This document shows, one piece after another, positions 21,735 through 35,600 of a DNA stretch of 64,000 nt (position 1 is its first letter; the number at the start of each line of letters is the position of its first letter). The stretch comes from Doryteuthis pealeii (taxonomy: Eukaryota > Mollusca > Cephalopoda > Myopsida > Loliginidae). Location of the stretch: positions 75,245,657-75,309,656 of the forward strand of contig CM042150.1 of assembly GCA_023376005.1 (NCBI GenBank), written 5' to 3'. The notes below the pieces were generated by a model. That model saw only the letters and a program-made list of their open reading frames with translations. It had not been told where the DNA came from and did no database searches. A program made the position numbers and the translations under genes.

Positions 21735-22740
21735 TCACTTTGTGTAAAAATCCTTAGAAAAAGGCAGAAATTCATCACTTCTCTATGCAGTTATAAGTAA
21801 ATCGTATGACAGATTGAACTTTGATAAGGTAATTGGTTTAGAAAGAAAAGTCTTAATCAAAACCAACTTTCACAGATTTATCAGGTTGGCAGTCGATAAA
21901 AATTGCACAAGAAAATAAAAGAAATAGCTGATTTCATTTTACTTCAACATTAAAGCAGTTAGAGGAATCAAACACCACTCATCTGTGGTCTATCTCAGTA
22001 TTTGAAGTCTCCCATATTTTTGTATAAGTTTTCCTGTGAGTCATTGTGTTATTATTGAGTCATTTTTTAAAAAGTCTGATTACAATGGAAACAACAATGA
22101 TAGATCACATACTATAATAAAACCAAATAAAACATGTATCCAATGAGAATAATTCAACTGTAATTTATATAGTCTCAACTCCAGAGTCCAGACCAATTAT
22201 TCCAAAGAATAACCCCCAACCGCACCCCAAAAGTAAAACAATAAACAAAAAAAAAAAAAAAATAAAAAATAAATAAATAAAAGTCAATATAAAAATAAAT
22301 AACAACCAGAATATACAAACAAAATTTTATTTAAAAATCCAGTTTCTAATATGAAAAATAAAGCATTGAAATGTTCCTTTTAAGTGCATTGTGTTTGCAA
22401 ATATTTTGTATACAAGTTGCAAAATGAATTAAACCCAACAAATTAAGTCATATGAATTTCTTTTACTAATAAAAATATAAAATTACTTTGATAATGTCTT
22501 AAATCTGACAATTTGAGCCAGTAAACATGCTGCTGGTAGAGTTATTATTTTATAAACTTTATTAATCAAGTGTAAGATTATAATTCACAGATATAACTAT
22601 AAAAGTTAGCAATTTTTTAAATTAATTATCTGGAAGAATTTATTAAACAAAAAAAAAAATACTACTTAAAAGATTTTTGTTACTAGAAGACAAAAATTAT
22701 TATGAATGCTAAATTTTAAAAATTCTTTAAGGATAAGATT
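21735..22740. other. Unassigned AT-rich sequence
   Basis: A-rich stretch near 22230-22290; otherwise nothing recognised. Confidence 0.6.
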
Positions 22741-22743
22741 CTA

Positions 22744-23321
22744 CAGTGCCTTACAGACATATTTAATGCCAATTGCCCCCCCCCCTATTTTGTTGCATTA
22801 CAACCTGTAATTTAAATTGGATTTTTATTTGGATTTATGGACACTCTACAGGACTGAGTCATTACTATATAAAAAAAATGATAAAATAGATTTGGTGTTT
22901 ACAGTCATTTTGAGAAGACTTATTAATATTAGAAGAATTATCTGGACAATTTAACTGTTCTTTGGTTTTGTTGTTTGCACATTTTATCATGTGAACAACA
23001 AAAACAAGGAGGAGTTTCCATATCTTGAAAATTCTTTGAATGTTTGACCAAAATCCATTTGGAAGACTCTTAAAATGGAAGACAATACTTTTGGTCAGGT
23101 AAGATTTGTACCTGTAATTGCATGGATCTACAAAGTATTAACTTGGAATGAAGTGGAGAGTATTAGTTATTAATACTGAAGTTTTTTTTATTTGTCTTGT
23201 TTATTTCTAAATCAAATGATATAATTCCTCTTTTTAAAAAAAATTAAAAAATCCATTTAAATCCCAGATTGCAAAACAGAAAGATAAAAACTGAGTGGCA
23301 GGGTATTTTCACAAGGCACTG
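22744..23321. mobile_element. Non-autonomous Tc1-like element with vertebrate-like ends
   Basis: The left end is TA|CAGTGCCTTACAGACATA. The right end, read on the minus strand, is TA|CAGTGCCTTGTGAAAATA. The TA dinucleotides at 22742-22743 and 23322-23323 fit Tc1/mariner insertion. The inverted similarity continues inwards: TTGCATTACAACCTG then ATTTAAATTGGATTTTT at the left, and TTGCAATCTGGGATTTAAAT at the right. No transposase is recognisable in the 578 bases. The terminal wording is very close to Tc1-like elements I know from fish genomes. Confidence 0.75.
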
Positions 23322-23914
23322 TAAATACATTCATGTCAAGAATTAATGATAAATAAGAATCTAATATTTTTATTTGAAATAGAAATAAAAAAATGACTAT
23401 ATATATATATATATTGAAAAAGGATAAAACTAAGTAAAATTTCCCATTATATTGTTAAATGGTAAATTCATTTTTGTTCAGCAATCAATTGCAATACAAT
23501 TTGGTTCAGTATATCTGTCATATTCCATAGAAAATGTTGGCAAAGTATTTTTAATATACCTTGTAAATTTCCTAAGAATAAATTTCATTAAAATACATTC
23601 CAAATTGAATGAACACTTCTCACTTTTAAAAAGGCCAAAGATTCTTTAATTCTTTATTATAAATAAGTTTTAATAATTTTTACCAAAAAATAATTTTATC
23701 AAAAATGAACAACCATTTTCAATCAACACATTCAAACATTTTTACTCATTAGCACCATAAAAAAACGTTGTTGTGGTCTCAATATTAAAGTCTGTTTTTT
23801 TGTTTGTTTGTTCTTTTTCACTTTAATTTTTTTTTTTTTTAAATCAAAGTTCAGATCTGATGAAATTGTTTTTCATTTTTTTTTTAGAAATATGAACAAT
23901 ATTATGAACAAGTA

Positions 23915-24015
23915 TTACAATGTTTCAAATTCAACACACTGTGTTACTAATTCTCGTAGTCTGGGATTTTCCATTGCAGCAGCAATTCGCTCTTTATCAT
24001 TGATCTGTCGATTAA
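23915..24015 (-). CDS. CIAO2A: CIAO2A coding exon 5 with stop codon
   Basis: The last coding exon encodes residues 115-147. It contains [18 protein letters not shown], then [10 protein letters not shown] and the tail EFETL, followed by TAA at 23917-23915. The acceptor is TTTAAATTTTAG. The nearest polyadenylation signal (AATAAA, minus strand) is at 23653-23658, about 260 bases past the stop. Others lie further away, so the 3' UTR end is not fixed. Confidence 0.96.
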
Positions 24016-27000
24016 CTAAAATTTAAAAAAAAGAAATATTAACAAGATAATAAATATTCATGGGATTTAAAAATTGTTATTTTTTAAGTTTTTTTTTTAG
24101 TAGTTGTTAAAAAAATTGGCAAACTGATAAAAACAGAATAATAAAAATGTTTTCTAACAAATTCTACTTTAATAAAAGCATCAGAGAAACTATTGATATA
24201 GTTTAATATAATGATGAGACTGAATAGATTCTGCAATATTTTTCTTACTTATATGCTTATACCCATAACAAATGAAATTATTTACATATGAATCAGCACT
24301 GCTGCCTAATATTAAAGATTTGTTCCTTGATCATCAGCATATGATCAGTGTAGTATCTGTGCACTATGCCAAATTAATGTTATGTTGCTCAAGCAGCAAA
24401 ACAATGGTTTCCTGGATATGTCACTTGTCCATTTACCTCTGGATAAAATCATACATTAAAATATGAACAGGATTAACTTGTTAATTTTATATATCTGTTT
24501 GTGTGACAGAGAAACCAACAAAGAAAAAGAAAAAAATATTATAGCTAGCATAATACTTATAACAAATTAAGGCATTATTTACATTTGTATCTGTTATACA
24601 GAAAATTTATCTTCTGTCAATTTCTTAAGAAACTATTTTATAAAATTTGGGCAATTATCACTTTTTATGTTTTTAAATGGCTACCATTACAAAATTTTTT
24701 ATAACAGCATTTTCAATGGGTTTTTTTTCTTTGGTTTAATGGTTAAAAAGCCAAAGAATTGAGATATTATTTCAGAGAAATGAATCTAAATATCTGATCA
24801 AGAATTTATATCAAAGAATTCTATAAGATTTTATTTTTGACACATACTCTGAAATATTTTTGTTTATATAATAATAAAGGATTTGAAAAGAATTATAGGA
24901 GATAAAATAAGAAGGGATTTGAAAATATTATGAGATAAAAGGAAAAAAATGCAGTGAGTTTATCTTAATAATAGCCAATATTACATGATAAAAGCGCTAG
25001 ATGGGAACTACACTAGGATCCTGTGTGCAGTCCCCCCCCCAAAAAAAAAGCAACTGTACTGCCACTTACCTCCTATCACACAAGCCATCCAAGTAAGATG
25101 AACAAAACACACTGGGACACTGCTGGAGAAAATAGGATGAACTCATAAGTGACATTGTCCAGTGAAAACCTACACATGGACACACCAGTGGACCAACCAG
25201 CAAAAACTTACATTGATCAGCTCTGTATGGATACTGGATGTCATAGAGACAACTTGCAACTGATAGGGATAAGTGGTGAAAGAGAGTCATGGAAATCTGT
25301 GCTGTCAGCACTACATTATCATGATGACTGGTATCAGTGGATTGTCTTTAAAGTAGAGATAAAATTTAAAATACTGATTTTCCAAGCAGGAAAGCTATCC
25401 CTCTCCCTTGATTTTAAGCCTGGCCTAACCTTCCCCACATATATTTACTCAACTTGGCTTCCATGTTGACAATTTGAAGCCTTTAATCTTTTACTCTCTC
25501 TTCCCTCACCCTACCTATTCTTTCAATCTTCTCTGTTTCATCCTGTCCTCTTCTAAGACCTGGCATATTTACAGTATCTCTTCCACTCTTCTTACTCTCT
25601 TTAAACTATATTAAAACATTTAATTTCATATAGACATCATTACAGAGTGTAAATCTATAACTGAAAGTAACTAGTGTATAAATAGATGAACTTTACGTTT
25701 GTAATTTTAATATTCCTATAAACTATAATAATGAGTACAAACTAGACATTCAACAATGTCATTTTCCATATAGAGATGAATTGTTGACACAGACAATAAC
25801 ATTCATTTACTACAAGCAAATCTTTTGAGCAACAAATATCACAAATCAAACTTAAAATTTATTTACAATTAAATTTCCAAATTCAAATTGGATAAAAAAG
25901 AAACCAATATATAAATATTTTTTAATGTAGAATTTGTAACTGAAATATTGAAGACTCTAAAGAGAATAAATATCACAAATAAAATTTAGGACAAAAATTA
26001 AATAAACAAAGCAGATGGTGACAACACAAAAAGAAAAAAGAAAGAAATATTTAAACTTACTGTCATCTTCAATATCATGAGTTCCTTCTTTGACATAAAT
26101 ATCCAACTGAAAATAAGACATATTGATATGTTTAAACAATTAAATGAATTTGACAATTAAAATTAAGTGTAAAAATTCAGAGAATAAAATCTTTAAACAA
26201 AAAAAATATTGGATAAAAATTTTAAGATATTATAAAATAAGGGAGAGAATGTGACATAACCAGTTACAATCATAGAAAATAGACTCAGTAAGACAAGTTT
26301 AAATCATGGCCTATGCTGTTTGCATTTCAATTTGTGCTAATGCCCTTTGGCATCTCTTCCCCTTCTAGCTATGGGTAAATAGAAGGGCAGAGTCTACCCT
26401 TGATATGGCAATTGATTTCAAAGGTAAACTGAATTAAAAACCAGCTGTACTCTACTTAAAAATTGACCTTGGCATAGGAATTGGGTAAATAGAAATAATA
26501 ATGAAATGTTACTTTTCATTTTATTTATCAATGTAATGGAACATTAAAATATAATTATGATTATAATCAAATGAATCAATTTTCAGCATTAAATAACCCA
26601 TAAGGAATTGATATGCAGTTAAACAAATAAACCAAACCAAATTAAGCAAAGAAATCTATGCTGATTTAATTTAAACATTTATTAGGCTAATATATACTGT
26701 TTCTTTCAATGTTTTCATCTTCTTTGGATCTTCTAGATGATAGAGATGAGCATTTCAGCATTCTCAGCCATTATCATTATTAATACTGATATGTATTTTC
26801 TTTCATCTTAATTTCTAAGTTGATTTTTTTTTTATTGAAACTTGCTGAGGCCATCAATATACAGCAATGGGGAAAACTGTAGATTGGAAATAACTGCATA
26901 TCAACTCCTTATGGGTTATTTAATGCTGAAAATTGATTCATTTGATTATAATCATAATTATATTTTAATGTTCCATTACATTTTTTTTATTTCTCTATAA

Positions 27001-29089
27001 TCATTTGTCTGCACACAGTTATATGATATCAAGTATTCCTATGTAACATCAATAATTTGCAAGCAATTATATGGTTTCAAATAACAACAGTCTTATAATT
27101 ATAGAAGGCAAGATATGGGTAAATAGTAGGGCAGACTGGGTTATTTAACCTTGGTTGGGCAGACAGTCTTCTAGGAGAAAGAAAACTTCATTCATAAATT
27201 GACCTTCTGATATATGCTGCCTGTGGTAGAAGAGTTAGGTAAATATACATCTATAAATGTGCCTTGGATTTGGTTGTTTTGTTTTACGGCATATCAACCT
27301 TGGTGGGTCATTTAATGCCGATAAAGTTTTGAAATAAATTCATTCTTAATGGATAATCAGTTTTGTTTATAAACATGTTTTACTATTTAACCCATAGATG
27401 GGACCTAACAGGTACTACCACTCTGGGTCAGAGTGGACCAGGGAGCAATGGTGATGAAGGGGTGCTCCACATTCCCCAAACCTCCAAAACTGGAAACTCA
27501 CCATCAGATAGAGTTTGTCATTCCCAGGACATTTAGACTCTCAGTCACTGCCTTCTAGCACCCATATGATAAAAAGGGTTGGAGCTTGCCATAAGGGCAA
27601 TAGGGTTGGGGCAATCATATATGTGCTAAGGCTTGATTTAACCAGGCAATTGATCGGAGGGGGCCTCTTTGACCGCCCGTCTAGCCCAAGTAAGGACCAA
27701 AGTCGAATATTGCATGTCATGGACTGCTCAACCACCTGGGTTCTATCCTTAAGCATCATGGGTCGCCACCCACAGCTAACAGGTGGCCCCATTGGGGGAG
27801 TCTTACCCCTCTGCAGAGGTGCAGTCAGTGCATTCTAATGCCCCAGCCGAAAAGGGTGGTGTGCCTTGGAGTTTTGATGCAATATTATTACTCCTTAAAC
27901 TAAAGCTCTTCACCAAACAAATGCATAGATAACTTACTTTGTATTTTTCCGGTAAATCCCGCTGGAGTTTGTTTCTAACACACAGACCTTAATAAAAGAA
28001 AAAAAGAAATTAAAAGAATTATTATAACAAACTGTCTTTTCTACCTTTATTGTTTTGGAAAATACAGGAAAGAAAGATACATATAATAATTTTGATTTCT
28101 TTTCATACACAAAAATATTTCCTGACTTACTTTAACTTTTTAGATGAATTTTGTTAGCAATTTTGTTAATACTAATTAGTTCATGAGACCTTCAATAAAC
28201 TCTAGTCTTTAAATTCAGTGTGTTTTTAACACAAATCCTGGAATACTGTCTGGGCAGAACCCTATCAGTCTATTTTGGATAGGGAGTAGAATTGGATGTG
28301 TGGTCTAGCAGGAAAAGGATCACTTTTCATCCCTTCAGCCAATTTCCCATCACTGGGATAAAACCAATTTACTTTTATGGAAAATTCTTTGTAGGATGAA
28401 CTACATTCATTGGTTCAACTATTTGAGAGTTTCCAATAAAAGATCATTTTACTGTTTCTCAGGAGATGCATATTTTCTTTCTTCCTCTACACCAGATGTT
28501 TGTTTTATTCCAACAGTTTCCTTCCTAGAACATCTGTACTGTGGATCAAAGCTCTTAATAAATGTTTTCTTCTCAGCAACAAACTTGGAATTTTCAATCA
28601 AATTATTTAATAATCTTCAAATTTGTTTTTTAATCTTTAAATTAAAAAAAAAAACTGCCTCATAAAATTTAATTTTAATTATTTTTTGAACACCTTTTTT
28701 CCAAACATTTTCATATTACAAGAAAAAAACAATTTTTTTTAATGTATACTTATATGTGTTAATATTATCATATTTTTTTTTTAATTTAAAAATAGTCTAT
28801 TTTTTTTTATTTGGAATAAAAAAAATGAAGTGTTGACTTACCAATCAAAGAAGCTAGTGTGCAATGTGGAACAGTTGGAATAAATTCTACTGTTATTAAA
28901 AAGCAATCATCATTAAATCGTTTTACTTGTACTCCTTCTTCAGTCACAACATTCAATTCTTCCAATGTTTCAATTTTTTCTGGATCCTTGATACCTCGAA
29001 TGAGATCTGGTTAGAGAGAAAAAAAAACAATATTTTTTTCATTTAATCTAGCCAAGCTAAGTAACATATAAGCAATATCTTTTAGTTAT

Positions 29090-29131
<42 letters not shown>

Positions 29132-32100
29132 TAATAATAATAATAGCAAGATAATAAAAATGATGTTATATGGGGTTTATGTCATGACCACCTAAAATAA
29201 TTATGGTTATGTTCAATAAGAAATAAAAATTGCGAGTTGCTTCCCTTATTTCAGAGAAAAAAATCAATAAATAAACTGTTTTAAATTATTAACGAGGTGA
29301 CACTTTTCCATCCTATCCAAAAACTATAAGTTGGAAATTGATGACAACATGTATATACACATACCCAATAAAAATTGAAAGGTTCTAAAAAAGGGAATAG
29401 AAGTCATGGTCATTAATCTAATTTACTTAAATTATTAATGAGTAAATTATTAGCAAGGTGTAATAAAAAAAACTGTAAAAAAGAAAATAACACTTTAATT
29501 GCTTCATTTACAGATTTTTATCGATAAATACAGTAACTAAGTTGATATTAATTTGAAATAAAAAAGTAAAAGAGCTAAAAGATTATAGTGGAGTTGGTTA
29601 ATATGAGATTTGTAATCCTTTTTTAAAAATGACTTGGAAAAGGCTCTGGTCCATTGAATATGTCAATTTCTGGATTTCCTCTCATGTAATTTCATGTGTT
29701 ATGTTTACTATTTCCTGCTACAAGTCATCCTTATTTCTAAATTGGCGTCCATTCTCATAAACGTCATGTCAGAATGTTCCACAAGTTTTCAGTTGGGCTT
29801 AAGTCTGGAGAATTGGTTGGCCAGTTCATCTTCTGAGGTCCACAGAAGTCTAATTTTTGCAGGTACTCTGTAGTTTTATGTGCTGAATGCGAAGGGGCAT
29901 TATCTTGCATAAATATGATGGTTCTCCTGAAGGTGATTCTTTGCTTTTTTAGTCAAGATTCTAGATGCTCTTTGAGGAAAGCTATATAAGCATCTGCGGT
30001 TATTTTTGTACCATCAGGAGCTCTCCAACCATGATACCACCGATAATACCAGCCCAAATAATACCTCTTCCTCTTATTGGCACCTCAAGCTTTGATGACA
30101 ATCTCACTAATTTACGACCCAACCTTTGCTCAAACCATTAAGTGTCTCATCTGTGAACAGAAATTTTGAGAAATCAACCTTTTTGTTCACTTTGCCCATT
30201 TCAAACACATTTATATGTGTACTTTATTCAATTGAGGTTTTGTTACTGGTTTCACTGATGTCCCAACCTTTTTCAGAAGACTATAGCGAGTACTTCTGGA
30301 TACTGTTTCTTCTTAAATGCTCCTGAAAAGTGTTCTACTGGTTAGGCCTGGGTTATTTACAGCTTTGTTTCATTTTTGACAAAGAACATCAGGAAATAAC
30401 CCCTGAGTGAGCCTTATGAGCCCTCTTACATAACTTTGTAGGAGCTGCAACAAGTATTTTAACAGTTTGGTGATATCTTTCAATTATTTTGGATAATTTT
30501 AATGTAGATTTGCCTTTGGAAAGTTCAGATGTTATAATATCTTTCTCAGAAGTGGTCAAGTCACATTTGCAACCCATAATTGCACAATTATAATGACACT
30601 CGTTTATAGCTTGGAACACTTCTATATTGTGTTAATATTACAAATGGGCACCGTTTGTTTGTTGTTCTGCAGAACAATAGTTTTTATACAGCCCACTCAT
30701 ATATCTAGTCCGATTATACTGTGAAAGTTTTGTTAAATCCCAACTGGCATTCTTTGGATAAAATGAAAAAATGTCACCTCATTAATGATTTGAAATCCAG
30801 TGTATAGAGGTAATTTAAAGATATAATCTCTAATGATAAATGTGAACGTCAGTGTGTCAGATTTTTTAAAACTTTATTCCTAGAGGCCACAGACTCCATG
30901 AGAAAATTAAACACATTTCAGGACCCACATTCCTGAATTTTTGGATTTTATTACTGCAATTTTTTACATGAATTTTTTTGACAAATTTTCTATTGTACAA
31001 AAGAAAGAAAGTTTCAATTCCAAGAATCCTTGTAATTTCTCCAGATCTTCTTTTTGAGTTCAAAAGTTTTCAGTTTTCAGTGAGTGTGAGCTAGGCACTG
31101 TCAATCAATAAGTCCCAAGGACAATGATTGAAAGTAACTGGGCTTCATCTGATGGAACCCTGCTTTTCTCACAGCCAAAACTGAAAATAATTTTATGGTA
31201 AAAAGAAAACTTGAGAACTGATTTTATAAAATATTAGTGGCTTGAGAGAAATAACTTCATCTTAGGTTTCATTACAATGTTGAAATTCAATAACATTTGA
31301 TTGATCTTGATAATAAATTTGATGCCATTGTAAAGATTTTGGGTCTAAATTTCTCAAGAGTATGATTAGGGAGCTCCCTTTTTCATATTCATGTTTAAAA
31401 TTCACAATGATTTTTTTTCAAAGAAAATACATTAAAGGAAGGTTCATTAAAAATGTGGTTAAATTGACAAAGAAAATACAAAGTAAATTTTGGTGAGTAT
31501 TTGAGCTTATAAAATCAAATGAAAAACTTAAGCTGGATTTTTTTCTCAATAATCCAACATGACTGTGTTGTTGATTCAATTTCATTGTTTTTTCTCATGA
31601 AACGAAAAATGAAACTTGGTTATTGTTTTATTTTTTTTTTATTTTCAAGTAGCCATTTCATATGGTACAACCTAATAGTTTTCATTCATTAATTTTCAAG
31701 TGACCATTTCATACTTGGAAAATAGAATTTTTTGAAGTTATTTCCCATTATTTTTTTTTTTTTAAACGACTGAGATTTCTTCTTGATGCCCTAAAACTTA
31801 AATTTTTGGCCACCCAACTGAACAGCTGGTGAGTGCCATATGGCATATAAACTTCCCAAGGACCAAATGGAAGTCATATGCCAAGTTTCCATTCATAAGG
31901 TCTAAATGCTAAGGAGCCTATACACACAGACTTCAGGAATTATAAATATAGATTTAGAGCTAAAAAAAAAAAAAAAAAAAAAAAAAGGTATTTGATGACT
32001 TTTTACCCTCTAGAATAATATTTTTTTAAACGGTGTTTATTGTAGTCTTTCAAAATAGAATTTTCAAAAAAGAAAAACTTTGGAGCTGCAAAAATTCAAA

Positions 32101-32651
32101 AAACATTTAAATCTATGAAAATGTCCATTAAAATGAGACTGAAAAGATAGGGTGTGAGCATACAGAAATTAAAAATGTCACTACTGATGTCAGGATTTCC
32201 TTAGTTATTTATGTTATATTCTCAACAATTATGAAATAGTCATTATTTAATTTTAATTAGCATCCTATTTATTAACAATGAATCCATTAAAGTCTAGCAG
32301 AGTTAGATTTACTGCAAACCTGCCCATATTATTAATGCATTTAAAATCCTGAAATATATGTTATATATCTCTAATAAATAAAGATTTACATAGTATATGG
32401 TGAGAATAATTTGCATAAGGATTTTAACAAAACTGGTTTTAATAAATAATTATTTGCTGTTACTGATTTCTAATACTATCAAGCTATTCTCAAACATATT
32501 AAAAGCAATTCTATATATAATTTTATATAGAAATCAATTAAAATAACATTAAAATAGGTGCAATTTAGTTTTGTTAGTCTTTCTAATTTGATATAATATT
32601 TTATTACATGAAAACTTAAATACTTGTGCTCAGGGGTGCATACTTTCGCTA

Positions 32652-32696
<45 letters not shown>

Positions 32697-35600
32697 CTAG
32701 ACTGACTGTAAAGATGATTGGGGTGTGGTAGTATTCCCACCCACCATGAGAGTGTGTCAAAATGTTTAATACATATTTTATAATTGACCAAGTAAGAATA
32801 GTTTCCCTTTATTTCTTGACTAGAGTCACATAAATCCCAAAATCACTTAACTGTCATTTTTTTTTATTACATTCATGTACTCAAGACTAGTGTTCTCATC
32901 TTGATTGTTATAGTTACAATTTTTTCCCCATTGTACATTTTGGCTTTCTTCAGATGCCTTTCAATTTCATTGCAATTAACTGTAGGGATCAACTATTTGA
33001 TTGATCACCCAATCGGTACATCTAGAGATCTTAGAATACACTGTCTGCATTATGTGCAGTAAGACCCCCTCCTCCATAAAACAGAAGTGTCCTGGCTATG
33101 GCATTAAATGGTGGGTTGGTTCTACTGTATGTTAACCTTTGTTGGATTATTTTATGCTAAAGACATTTTGCTTTATTTATTATTTATGGATATTCAATTT
33201 TTTTCAAAACTCATTTTTTTTTCTATTTAACCCATAGATGGGATCCTAACAGGTATTACTACTCCCTAAAATTCCAAAATTGGAACTTCACCATTAGGTG
33301 CAGTTTAGCATCATACCCAGGACACTAACCCTCAGCCACCGCCTTCTAGCACATATATATTGGGACAATCATATAGGTGCTAGGGAATGATGGGACCCGT
33401 TGATTGATCAGGGGGGGCTCTCCAACCCCTCGACTAACCTAAGTAAGAGCTTGTGGAGTGTTGCAGGTCATAGACAGCTCAGCCACTAGGATTCCGTCTT
33501 TAAGCATCATGGGTCGCCACCCATAGCCAACAGGTGACCCCATTAGGGGATTTAACACCTCTGCCTAGGTGCAGTCAGCGTATTCTACAGCCCCGACCAA
33601 CAGGGTGGAAATTGCATTTGATGGTGAGGCTCCAGTTTTATGGTGAGTGTGGAGTTGCCATTACTCCCAGATCTTCTGACTTAGAGTGGTGGTACCTGTT
33701 GGCGTTCAAACTATGGATCAAATAGATTCATTTGAAAATTATTTGTATAAGATAAGAATGCTTGAGTATAAATTATTTGTATTATGAACATTTATGTGAA
33801 GCTATAATTGTTTAGACATGACAAAAACTTATTCTTATCTGAAAATCATGAGTTAGTTGAAATTATATAATTGCTTGCAAAGAAAGACTATTTGGCATTA
33901 AATAACCAAAAAAGGATTGACATGTTGTAAAACCAACTAATCAATTATCTGATTAAAGAAAATCCAACATTAACATGAACCATCTACAGACAGTATTTGT
34001 CTAGAATATCATCATCATCATGTCGCGCAATTAGCACGGATATCCATGACAATCTCTCGCCAACCTTCTCTATCATTCATTGCCCCTGGGAGCTCTTCTG
34101 CGCAGCAGCCAGCATCCTCACATAGTTGGGCAATGTAGGTCCTTGCTGGGCGGCCCACATTAGCGTGCCCATGTGTTGGCTTCCACAGCTTATGAGCTCG
34201 TCTTTGCTTCTCCAGCAGTATCCTGCATGCCTAGTCCATCTTACTCGGATGGTTTGTGAGATGAAGGGCAGGTGACCGTACAGCTGCTTCCTTGTGAAGT
34301 GCTGTTTCAATTACTTGTTCAAGACTGCTCGCAGCATTCTTGTGCAGCTCCCATCTAGTTTATTCTCAAGACGCTTAATTAGGGTCCAAGTGGTGCAGCC
34401 ATACAGCAGTGCCAATATAACCACAGCCTGGAAGAATTGTCTCTTTAGCAAGTCCAGAATATACAGTAGAAGAAATATTTGAAGTGATGTAAAAAAAATA
34501 GAATTTCAAAAATAGGAATCACTAGCCGCGGTCTGAAAATTGCCTCACATCGTCTTCAAACCACGGTGCAAAATGCATCTAGCTGGATCTGGTCGAGGTT
34601 TAAAAGCCTTCAACACAAATGATACACGCACGGAATCATCATTCCCGTGTTGTTACGTAATATCTGCAATCGCGTAATCAAGTCAACTGCCGAAAACAAA
34701 CACGTTTTTAAAAACCAACTGATAACAAAACATCTCCGATGAACGGATCATATAATCTCTTCTCAGCTTTTTTTTTAATTCCCTGTCTGGTGGCGAAAGC
34801 TACTTGGTAGCGCTAGGAAGTGGCAGTCCTGCCTTAGCTACCGAAACTGTGTTATCACTCCTAGTTGGCATCTGAGGAGGGCAGGGTATCGCACGAGCTA
34901 TCACACATATGACGAAAATTATAGAAATGTAATACATTCACTAGATAAGAGTAAATTTCTGTCATTATCTTATTTATTTGTTTACAGAACATTTAAAAAT
35001 CTCACTATAATTCACCCAATCAGTATATTTATTTTGGATTTCACTCGAACAATCACTAAGTAGATGGCAACTTATGACCGATTGCACTTGGACTTATATG
35101 TAACTGTTTAGTAAAAAAAAAAAATGAAAAAAAAATGATGGAAATGAGTGAAACTGACTCTTTTTTGAATGGTGATGTAAGTATTATACTGTTATTATAA
35201 CACGAAAAATTATATAACAATGTTATATAATTTTTTCGTACATAACAGCAGAAGACATTTCCTTGTCGGGATATTCTGGACAAGTAGTTTCAATAAACAC
35301 AAAACAAAGTGATTTAGATTAAGGCATATGAAAGAGAAAAGGAAGGTAAATGACAAATGTTCTTATGTTCCTCCTTTCAAAGTGAACTCTTTGATGTTGC
35401 CAAGATGACGGGTTAGCAGGTCAGAGATTAAGTGAAATAAACAAATCTAAACAGTTGAGTAAAGATAAACATGGTTGAATGATTTCATGAAATGCATTTG
35501 AGTTGAACGGTTTTCTCTTTAAGTTTTATTCACCCACCCTATTTATTGTTTTTTTTTTCGATGTGTGACTTAGTTTTTGAAAAGAGGGAGAATAACATTA

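Larger units (their letters stand above)
26107..27937 (-). other. CIAO2A: CIAO2A intron 3
   Basis: This 1.83-kb intron contains SINE-B copies (26250-26490, 27110-27245), a facing pair of LINE-type 3' ends (26529-26983) and a fold-back repeat (27285-27870). Together these account for most of its length. Confidence 0.9.

Noticed and set aside
28396..28665. 89-codon plus-strand ORF inside CIAO2A intron 2
   Set aside because: It is antisense to the gene, without domain, and AT-driven in composition with a poly-Lys end.
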